Shown here in pieces: positions 45,696-52,052 of a stretch of 52,052 bases of DNA. The translations under genes and the position numbers were made by a program. Where the stretch lies: positions 1 to 52,052 of the forward strand of contig CACAST010000004.1 in assembly GCA_902535185.1 (NCBI GenBank), read 5' to 3'. Within the stretch, counting starts at the first letter, position 1. Each line of letters opens with the position of its first letter. The notes below the pieces were generated by a model. It saw only the letters and a list, made by a program, of their open reading frames with translations, made no database searches and was not told the DNA's origin. Source of the DNA: an uncultured Prochlorococcus sp. (GTDB lineage: Bacteria; Cyanobacteriota; Cyanobacteriia; PCC-6307; Cyanobiaceae).

Positions 45696-45701
45696 ATTAT
45701 A
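45696..45701 (-). promoter_or_regulatory. Sigma-70 -10 box for the riboswitch transcript
   Basis: A perfect TATAAT on the minus strand precedes the RNA element by about 25 bases, so transcription probably starts around 45688. A GTAGCAATTGCTAC palindrome (45677-45690) sits at the start of the transcript. I see no clear -35. Confidence 0.65.
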
Positions 45702-45851
45702 AGCTTATTTTCTAGGGGATGTCTAGCTTTTACAAATAGAAACGAAGATTTAATATTTTTTTAATTATTATCTTAGGTAAATTTTTTTATAAATAGTCTC
45801 TAAAAAGGATTATGTTTATATTTGGTTTAATCTTCATGTAACTATTTATTT

Positions 45852-46109
45852 ATGACAGGTTTTTTATATTTCTTGGGAAATACTTTAAGGTGGCCAGTTC
45901 TACAGCCAAAAGAATTTTTTTCACTACATGCATATTTTTTAATTATTTATTTGATAACTTTTACTTTGAGTAAATATGATATAAGCCAATCAAATTTAGT
46001 TTTTACTTTAGGAATTCTTGCACCTCTTTTAATCGCGATTGGCCAAGGACTTCCAATTGATTGCCTTGATATGGAATCATCTTTGTTGAAGGAATTAAAA
46101 ACTAAATAA
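45852..46109 (+). CDS. Small two-helix membrane protein
   Basis: An 85-residue protein with an N-terminal GFLYFLGNTLRWPVLQPKEF motif, a membrane helix (HAYFLIIYLITFTLS), a second hydrophobic segment (FTLGILAPLLIAIGQGLP), and a charged C-terminus. The family is not recognised; it has the look of a conserved picocyanobacterial membrane protein. Transcribed towards nfu, which lies on the other strand 22 bases away. Confidence 0.65.
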   Translation: MTGFLYFLGNTLRWPVLQPKEFFSLHAYFLIIYLITFTLSKYDISQSNLVFTLGILAPLLIAIGQGLPIDCLDMESSLLKELKTK

Positions 46110-46131
46110 TTTATATATCAGTTTAAAATTT

Positions 46132-46377
46132 TTATAAAACCTGGACAACTTCGCTTATTTCAGGAATCATTTCTTTTAACTTTCTTTCAATACCCATTTT
46201 TAGAGTCATAGTGCTACTTGGACAACTACCGCATGCTCCTTGAAGTCTGACTTTGACAATTGGTCCATCTATTTCTGCAATTTCTACATTACCTCCATCA
46301 GAAATTAGAAAAGGTCTTAGCTCGTCAAGGACTTTTTCTACATTTTCGTTTGTCAGCGAGAGTGTTTCAGTACTCAT
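46132..46377 (-). CDS. nfu: NifU-domain iron-sulfur scaffold protein
   Basis: The 81 residues are a stand-alone NifU C-terminal domain that builds or carries Fe-S clusters: [40 protein letters not shown] with the cluster-binding CxxC, and a C-terminal helix. Cyanobacterial NfuA of this size is the main scaffold for photosystem I clusters. Single gene, divergent from mqo by 71 bases. Confidence 0.92.
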   Translation of the reverse strand: MSTETLSLTNENVEKVLDELRPFLISDGGNVEIAEIDGPIVKVRLQGACGSCPSSTMTLKMGIERKLKEMIPEISEVVQVL

Positions 46378-46448
46378 AATTTTAGATTAACTTTATAATA
46401 AGCCTAGAAAAAAATCTGATTAATTGCAAAAAAGATAATTTATCTGTT

Positions 46449-47945
46449 GTGACTTCATCTAAAATTCCCACTATTGACAATAGCTACTTTGATGCAGTCT
46501 TAGTGGGCGCAGGGATAATGAGCAGTACTTTAGCCCTCCTAATTTCAGAAGTTTTACCAGATTTAAACTTCCTCATTATAGAAAAATTAAATGCTCCAGG
46601 AAGTGAAAGTTCTGGCGCTTTTAATAATGCAGGTACAGGACATGCGGCTAATTGTGAATTAAACTATACCCCTTTAGATAAAAAAGGAAATATAAAAATA
46701 GATAAAGCGCTCTCAATAAATCGTTCTTTTGAAACATCCATGTCTTTATGGGCCTCATTGTATGAAGCAGGGAAAATTGATATTAAAAAGTTTCTAAAAT
46801 TTATTCCTCATATTAGCTTTGTCTCTGGGCAGGATAATATTTCTTTTTTACAAAAAAGATTTCAGAAAATGACCGAAAATCCTGAATTTTTTGATATGGA
46901 ATTTTCTACATCTTTTGATGAAATCTCATCATGGGCTCCTTTAATAACAAAAGATAGAAATCCATTTACTAAAATTGCTGCTACCAGGATAGGTAGAGGA
47001 ACAGATATTAATTTTGAGGCTCTTACAAAAGAGTATTTGTCATTAGTTTCTTTAAACAATAATGTTCAAATTAGGTACAAAACAGAATTAGTAGATTTAA
47101 AGAAAATTGATAATAAGAAATGGGAACTAGAAATTAGTTCAGAAGGTATAAAAACTTCAATTAGAACTGGTTATGTTTTTCTTGGTGCTGGTGGAAAAAC
47201 AATTAATTACTTGCAAAAATCGAAAATTCCAGAAGCAAAAAGTTATGGTGGATTTCCTGTGAGTGGCAAATGGCTTATTTGCGAGAAAAAAGATCTAACA
47301 GAAAAACATAACTCAAAAGTTTATGGCAAGGCTGATATTGGGTCGCCACCAATGTCTGTGCCTCATTTAGATACCAGATGGATTGATAATAAAAAACTTC
47401 TTTTATATGGACCTTTTGCTGGATTTACAACAAAATTTTTAAAGCAAAGCTCATACTTTGACTTATTTAGTTCAATTAAAAAGAATAATATTTTTTCTAT
47501 GTTAGACGTTGGTTTCAAGAACAACGATTTAATTAATTACCTAATATTACAATCATTAAAGAACCATAACTCAAGAGTTGAGAATTTAAAAACTATGATG
47601 CCCTCAGCTAATCCCTCTGATTGGTATTTAAAGAATGCTGGTCAAAGAGTCCAAATAATTAAAAAAACTGAAGGCGGTGGTTCGTTGGAATTTGGAACTG
47701 AGATTGTGAATTCATCTGATGGATCATTATCTGCTTTGTTAGGAGCATCTCCCGGAGCAAGTACTGCGGTTTCAATTATGGTTGAGGTTCTTGAAAAATC
47801 AGTCTTATTTTTAAACGACAAGCATAATCTTAAGAAAAAAATAAATGACTTAATTTATCCAGAACGTTCAGTCTCTGAAAAAAACAGTACCTTCATAAAA
47901 GAAATTAAAAAAAGAAATAATTCCATTTTTGGTTTCCATCCATAA
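46449..47945 (+). CDS. mqo: Malate:quinone oxidoreductase
   Basis: Mqo is a peripheral FAD enzyme that oxidises malate to oxaloacetate and passes electrons to quinone. The 498 residues start at a GTG (46449). The N-terminal FAD loop is [19 protein letters not shown], followed by [20 protein letters not shown] and [31 protein letters not shown] and the C-terminal [18 protein letters not shown] are conserved. Length is normal. lepA follows 55 bases later. Confidence 0.93.
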   Translation: MTSSKIPTIDNSYFDAVLVGAGIMSSTLALLISEVLPDLNFLIIEKLNAPGSESSGAFNNAGTGHAANCELNYTPLDKKGNIKIDKALSINRSFETSMSLWASLYEAGKIDIKKFLKFIPHISFVSGQDNISFLQKRFQKMTENPEFFDMEFSTSFDEISSWAPLITKDRNPFTKIAATRIGRGTDINFEALTKEYLSLVSLNNNVQIRYKTELVDLKKIDNKKWELEISSEGIKTSIRTGYVFLGAGGKTINYLQKSKIPEAKSYGGFPVSGKWLICEKKDLTEKHNSKVYGKADIGSPPMSVPHLDTRWIDNKKLLLYGPFAGFTTKFLKQSSYFDLFSSIKKNNIFSMLDVGFKNNDLINYLILQSLKNHNSRVENLKTMMPSANPSDWYLKNAGQRVQIIKKTEGGGSLEFGTEIVNSSDGSLSALLGASPGASTAVSIMVEVLEKSVLFLNDKHNLKKKINDLIYPERSVSEKNSTFIKEIKKRNNSIFGFHP

Positions 47946-48000
47946 TCCTAATTAGCTAATATTAATCAAGATGTAATAAGAGGAGAATTTTTCTTTCTAT

Positions 48001-49809
48001 ATGACTGATATATCGGTTTCAAAAATTAGAAATTTCTGCATAATCGCTCATATTGACCATGGTAAATCTACCCTTGCAGATAGGTTGCTTCAAGATACTG
48101 GTACCGTGCAGCAAAGGGATATGCAAGAACAATTTTTGGACAGTATGGATCTTGAAAGAGAGAGAGGAATTACTATCAAGTTACAGGCCGCTAGGATGAA
48201 ATATAAAGCTGACGATTCCCAAGAATATGTTTTGAACTTAATAGATACTCCAGGGCATGTTGATTTCTCTTATGAGGTTAGTAGATCTCTTCAAGCTTGT
48301 GAAGGCGCTTTACTCGTTGTTGATGCAAGTCAAGGAGTAGAAGCTCAAACCTTAGCTAATGTTTATCTTGCCTTAGAAAATAATCTTGAAATAATTCCTG
48401 TTTTAAATAAAGTTGATTTACCAGGTGCTGATGCTGAAAAAATAAAACAAGAAATAGAGGAAATTATTGGACTTGATACATCTAATGCAATAAATTGTTC
48501 AGCAAAAACTGGAGTTGGTATTAAAAATATTTTGGAAGCAATCGTAAGAAGAGTACCTCCTCCTCAAGATGAAATTAAACTACCTACAAAGGCACTGATT
48601 TTTGATTCTTATTATGATCCGTACAGGGGAGTAATTGTTTATTTCAGGGTTATATCTGGGTCTCTAAATAAGAGAGAAAAAATATTATTAATGGCAAGTA
48701 AGAAAAATTATGAACTAGATGAGATAGGAATAATGGCGCCTGATCAGCAGCAAGTTGATGAATTACATGCAGGAGAAGTTGGTTATTTAGCTGCTTCTAT
48801 AAAATCAGTTGCTGATGCGAGAGTCGGAGATACGATTACTCTTTTAAATTCACCTGCCAATGATCCTTTGCCTGGATATAAGACAGCAAATCCTATGGTT
48901 TTTTGTGGCTTATTCCCGACTGATGCTGATCAATTCCCAGATTTAAGAGTATCACTCGAAAAATTACAATTATCTGATGCAGCTTTAAAATATGAGCCCG
49001 AAACAAGTAGCGCAATGGGCTTCGGATTTAGGTGCGGATTCCTAGGACTTCTTCATATGGAGATTGTTCAAGAAAGATTAGAAAGAGAATATGACTTGGA
49101 TCTAATCGTAACGGCTCCATCAGTTATTTATAAAGTTAATTTAAATCAGCAGGAACATATCTTTATTGATAATCCTTCTACAATTCCTGATCCACAACTT
49201 AGAGAATCAATAGAAGAGCCTTATGTGAAAATGGAAATTTATGCTCCCAATGAATTTAATGGAACATTAATGGGTTTATGTCAGGAAAGAAGGGGCGTAT
49301 TTATAGATATGAAATATATAACAACAGATCGAGTTACCTTAATTTATGAAATTCCATTAGCAGAAGTTGTTACAGATTTCTTTGATCAAATGAAAAGTAG
49401 AACCCAAGGTTATGCCTCAATGGAATATCATTTGATTGGCTATAGAAAAAATGACCTTGTTAGATTAGATGTTCTAATAAATTCAGAAAGAGCAGATCCA
49501 TTAACTTCTATTGTTCATAAAGATAAAGCTTATGGAATTGGCAGAAGTTTAGTTGAGAAATTAAAAGAACTTATTCCAAAACAACAATTTAAAATACCTA
49601 TTCAAGCATCAATAGGTAGCAGGATTATTGCAAGTGAAAGCATAAGTGCTTTACGAAAAGATGTTTTATCTAAATGTTATGGAGGTGATATTTCTAGGAA
49701 AAAGAAACTTTTAAAGAAACAAGCCAAAGGTAAAAAGAGGATGAAAGCAATGGGTAAGGTTGAAGTCCCTCAAGAAGCTTTTATGGCAGTCTTGAAATTA
49801 AACCAGTAA
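48001..49809 (+). CDS. lepA: Elongation factor 4 (LepA)
   Basis: LepA is a translational GTPase that back-translocates or remodels stalled ribosomes. The 602 residues have the P-loop [34 protein letters not shown] (switch I), [16 protein letters not shown] (G3) and NKVDLPGAD (G4). The LepA-specific C-terminal domain ends with [20 protein letters not shown]. Length is standard. GGAG is 17 bases before the ATG, a long spacing. Confidence 0.97.
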   Translation: MTDISVSKIRNFCIIAHIDHGKSTLADRLLQDTGTVQQRDMQEQFLDSMDLERERGITIKLQAARMKYKADDSQEYVLNLIDTPGHVDFSYEVSRSLQACEGALLVVDASQGVEAQTLANVYLALENNLEIIPVLNKVDLPGADAEKIKQEIEEIIGLDTSNAINCSAKTGVGIKNILEAIVRRVPPPQDEIKLPTKALIFDSYYDPYRGVIVYFRVISGSLNKREKILLMASKKNYELDEIGIMAPDQQQVDELHAGEVGYLAASIKSVADARVGDTITLLNSPANDPLPGYKTANPMVFCGLFPTDADQFPDLRVSLEKLQLSDAALKYEPETSSAMGFGFRCGFLGLLHMEIVQERLEREYDLDLIVTAPSVIYKVNLNQQEHIFIDNPSTIPDPQLRESIEEPYVKMEIYAPNEFNGTLMGLCQERRGVFIDMKYITTDRVTLIYEIPLAEVVTDFFDQMKSRTQGYASMEYHLIGYRKNDLVRLDVLINSERADPLTSIVHKDKAYGIGRSLVEKLKELIPKQQFKIPIQASIGSRIIASESISALRKDVLSKCYGGDISRKKKLLKKQAKGKKRMKAMGKVEVPQEAFMAVLKLNQ

Positions 49810-49890
49810 TTTCTTTTAATTTAAAATTTATAGCTATTTATTTTTAAAAGAATTGGGTATATTTCATTTATATCTGTAAAAAAAAAGATT

Positions 49891-50736
49891 TTGGATATTA
49901 ACTCATTTAATCGTATCGGAGCAAATATCAGAAAAGCTGGATTTTTAATTTTACTTTTTTATCTTCTTGTTGTTTTAATAATGAAATTTTTAGAGGCCAA
50001 TAATTTTTTTGGCTATTCATTTTCAACATTAAGCAATGATATCTTTGCCCCGCCTTCTCTTAATCATTTTTGTGGCACAGATAGATTAGGAAGAGATGTT
50101 TGCTTAAGAACTTTGCAAGGATCATCATTAGCGATAGAAGTTGTATTCTTAGCTATTCTTTTTTCATTAAGTTTGGGTTTGCCATTGGGATTATTAAGTG
50201 GATATTTTGGTGGTTTTTTTGATAAATGCTTATCACTAATAATGGATACTATTTTTTCAATACCTGTAATTTTGCTTTCAGTTGTTGTGGCTTTTGTATT
50301 GGGTAAGGGTATCCTTAACGCGGCTTTGGCATTGTGTATTGTTTACTCTCCTCAATATTTTAGATTAATCAGAAATCAGACAATATTGGTTAAATCCGAA
50401 ACTTATGTGGAGGCAGCTCAAGTTGCAGGAGCTGATGTTAAAAAAATTATTTTTAAATATATTCTCCCAAATGTAATAACACCATTGCCTATTCTGCTTA
50501 CCCTAAATGCTGCTGATGCTGTTTTGGTATTAGGAAGTTTAGGATTTTTAGGCCTTGGCGTTCCTGCAGATGTCCCAGAGTGGGGAAGTGATTTAAATCT
50601 AGCTCTTGCCGCTTTACCTACAGGTATCTGGTGGACGGCTTTGTTCCCAGGTTTAGCAATGTTTTTTTTAGTTTTAGGTCTTTCTTTTATAGGAGAGGAC
50701 CTTGAAGACATTTTTGATAGTCAAAATTCTGAATAA
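49891..50736 (+). CDS. ABC transporter permease, DppC/OppC type
   Basis: A 281-residue inner-membrane permease: hydrophobic helices (FLILLFYLLVVLIMKFLE, VVFLAILFSLSLGLPLGLLS) and the cytoplasmic EAA loop EAAQVAGADVKKIIFKYILP. An extracytoplasmic part has CGTDRLGRDVCLRTLQGSS, the OppC/DppC family mark. It normally partners with a DppB-type permease, ATPases and a binding protein; none is adjacent. Peptide or nickel uptake is possible; the substrate is not readable. The start is TTG 49891. Confidence 0.85.
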   Translation: MDINSFNRIGANIRKAGFLILLFYLLVVLIMKFLEANNFFGYSFSTLSNDIFAPPSLNHFCGTDRLGRDVCLRTLQGSSLAIEVVFLAILFSLSLGLPLGLLSGYFGGFFDKCLSLIMDTIFSIPVILLSVVVAFVLGKGILNAALALCIVYSPQYFRLIRNQTILVKSETYVEAAQVAGADVKKIIFKYILPNVITPLPILLTLNAADAVLVLGSLGFLGLGVPADVPEWGSDLNLALAALPTGIWWTALFPGLAMFFLVLGLSFIGEDLEDIFDSQNSE

Positions 50737-50738
50737 GT

Positions 50739-51410
50739 TTAGTTATTTGTAATAGGATCAAGTTCTCCTTGATCATTCAACTTTGGATATTCTTTAGCTG
50801 ATTTTTTACACACCGCAGCTAATTCTGGGTAACACCATTCAAAAAGTGTTTTTTGATATTCATCCATATTTAACCCTTCTCCATTAGCGGGCAATATACC
50901 TTTATTTTTTCTTTGGCGAACAGCTTCAAATAATAATATAGAAGCAGCAACTGAAACATTCAGAGATTGAACCATACCTCTCATAGGTATAAAAATTGAT
51001 TGATCAACCATTGATATAAGTTCATTACTTAGTCCCCATTTTTCTGCTCCTAAAACAAAACATGTATTTTGAGAATAATCAAAATTTCTATAATCTACTG
51101 ATTCACTATGAAGAGTCGTTCCATATAATTTAAAACCCTCATTCTTTAAATGAGATATTGCCGTGATAGTGTTTTCATGATTATTCAGTTTTACCCATTT
51201 TTGACTTCCTTGAGCAGTACTATTAAAAGTCTTAACGGCATTCGTTTTGCTAATAAAATTTGCTTCAAAAACTCCTGCTGCATCACATGTCCTTAATATC
51301 GCAGATAAATTATGTGGTTTATTGACATCCTCAACTAAAACAGTCAAGTTTTTCATCCTGCAATCTAAAACACTTTTGATTCGTTCAAATCTTCTTGGCA
51401 AAATTGACAT
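50739..51410 (-). CDS. trmH: tRNA (guanosine-2'-O)-methyltransferase, TrmH family
   Basis: A SPOUT-class methyltransferase that modifies G18 of tRNA with SAM. The 223 residues have ERIKSVLDCRMKNLTVLVED, NLSAILRTCDAAGVFEANFI, CFVLGAEKWGLSNELISMVD and the knot motif IPMRGMVQSLNVSVAASILL. The C-terminal extension (SAKEYPKLNDQGELDPIT) fits TrmH. It ends two bases from the permease stop (tail to tail). Confidence 0.9.
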   Translation of the reverse strand: MSILPRRFERIKSVLDCRMKNLTVLVEDVNKPHNLSAILRTCDAAGVFEANFISKTNAVKTFNSTAQGSQKWVKLNNHENTITAISHLKNEGFKLYGTTLHSESVDYRNFDYSQNTCFVLGAEKWGLSNELISMVDQSIFIPMRGMVQSLNVSVAASILLFEAVRQRKNKGILPANGEGLNMDEYQKTLFEWCYPELAAVCKKSAKEYPKLNDQGELDPITNN

Positions 51411-51505
51411 TTATAATTTTTCACACTTTTAAATTATATTCAAAAAATATTGATTACCTATTAAATCTATTGGTTTATAATACTTTGGTAATTTAAATTA
51501 ACTCA

Positions 51506-51709
51506 ATGGCATACATAGAATGGGACTATACAGTAATAACAAGTATGGTAGAAAAACAAGGGTGGGATCTCCCTGATCGTGAATCTGAAGAATGGAATAA
51601 ATTTAAAGATGAATTAGGAGAAAAAATGAGAGGTGTTGGACTTATTTTTGAAAAATATTGTAAATTTACTCCTGACGTAGGAGAAGGAGTTCATCTTCTT
51701 GATGACTGA
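51506..51709 (+). CDS. Small conserved-looking acidic protein
   Basis: A 67-residue protein with many Trp, Asp and Glu: YIEWDYTVITSMVEKQGWDL, EEWNKFKDELGEKMRGVGLI and CKFTPDVGEGVHLLDD. No signal peptide or membrane segment is present. I do not recognise the family. Amphipathic helices in the middle suggest a folded small protein. Divergent from trmH with 95 bases between. Confidence 0.6.
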   Translation: MAYIEWDYTVITSMVEKQGWDLPDRESEEWNKFKDELGEKMRGVGLIFEKYCKFTPDVGEGVHLLDD

Positions 51710-51726
51710 TCACAAATAGTTTAAAA

Positions 51727-51752
51727 CCATTGATGTATCCCTTAATCAATGG
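51727..51752 (+). other. Hairpin after the small acidic protein gene
   Basis: CCATTGAT (51727-51734) pairs with ATCAATGG (51745-51752) around a ten-base loop, 17 bases after the stop. T-runs are weak, so it may be a terminator or a transcript-end stabiliser. Confidence 0.5.
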
Positions 51753-51886
51753 CTTATTAATTAATAAGATAATATAATTTCACTAAATTAGAACTGGCAA
51801 TTATTAAGGCTTTATAAAGCTTATACTCTAAAAAAAATTTTTTATTCCACAAAAAAGTTATTTAATTTCTATATTTGAATAAAAAT

Positions 51887-52052
51887 ATGAAAAATAAATT
51901 AACCTTTTTATTCGATGGTGGTTGTCCACTTTGTTTGAGAGAAACAAATTTTCTTAAAAAAAGAGATATCTTAAATCAAATTGCATTTATAGATATTAAT
52001 AGTAAGGATTATGATCAAAGTCTTTTTAAAGACATTTCATATTCAGAAGCTA
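51887..52052 (+). CDS. DCC-family thiol-disulfide oxidoreductase-like protein, partial
   Basis: The first 55 residues are visible before the right edge: MKNKLTFLFDGGCPLCLRET and onward. DGGCPLC is the DxxCxxC motif of the DCC (DUF393) thioredoxin-like family, whose cysteine pair is thought to do redox chemistry. The upstream spacer of 134 bases after the hairpin shows no other gene. The C-terminal part lies outside the window. Confidence 0.85.
   Translation, partial: MKNKLTFLFDGGCPLCLRETNFLKKRDILNQIAFIDINSKDYDQSLFKDISYSEA

Overview
The window looks like a high-light-adapted Prochlorococcus (marine picocyanobacterium). The DNA is very AT-rich with short spacers, and marker genes such as pipX, sepF, miaE, cobI, DUF1823, a DUF4278 gene, pdhC and a cystathionine gene pair occur in a typical picocyanobacterial arrangement. 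The genus call rests on gene content and order that I recognise; no database was searched.

Layout. (1) Positions 1-3996 are an accessory, partly decayed segment. A winged-helix/SWIM zinc-finger protein and a reverse transcriptase are tightly coupled. The RT carries both retron hallmarks, NAxxH and VTG, plus YADD. They are flanked on the left by two opposing fragments that may be parts of one broken helical-repeat gene, and on the right by a relic with a premature stop. (2) Positions 3989-18848 hold ten minus-strand genes plus one small plus-strand membrane gene. In transcription order, one run is a secreted zinc metallopeptidase, an exported TPR-CHAT protease-like protein, an exported peptide made of three 16-residue repeats, a cyanobacterial sigma-like protein and a DUF1822 protein. 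The second run is another exported TPR-CHAT protein, a TPR protein, a TPR protein fused to a sigma-70 region 4 domain, a DnaB helicase-domain-only protein and another TPR protein. (3) A small exported protein with a strong terminator, then tRNA-Thr(GGU) and tRNA-Tyr(GUA), close the island. The 3' end of tRNA-Thr faces it, the usual geometry for island integration. (4) From about 19.6 kb to the right edge is core genome: aroQ-miaE-cobI-DUF1823-der-ecfT-pipX-yggS-sepF-proC on plus; glycosyltransferase, recO, deoC, hpf on minus; lipB, fadD, ylqD, pdhC, queA on plus; cysK and two transsulfuration-type enzymes on minus; rpsD on minus; yidD, a glutaredoxin-like gene, murE and an SDR on plus; a cystine-lyase-like gene, an ArsM-like methyltransferase and a DUF4278 gene behind a probable glutamine riboswitch on minus; then nfu, mqo, lepA, an ABC permease, trmH, and the start of a DCC-family gene.

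How it may work together. The core genes are housekeeping: shikimate, cobalamin, PLP and proline metabolism, division, lipoate and pyruvate dehydrogenase, sulfur amino acids, cell wall, and translation quality control. The main novelty is the 4-19 kb cluster. It couples exported proteases (zinc peptidase and two CHAT proteins with intact His/Cys) to an exported tandem-repeat peptide and two sigma-like proteins, which suggests a proteolysis-linked envelope or signalling circuit (inference). The retron-type module beside it is a second item of interest. In the core, fadD is split by a one-base change in an A7 tract; a -1 slip there restores a 647-residue protein.
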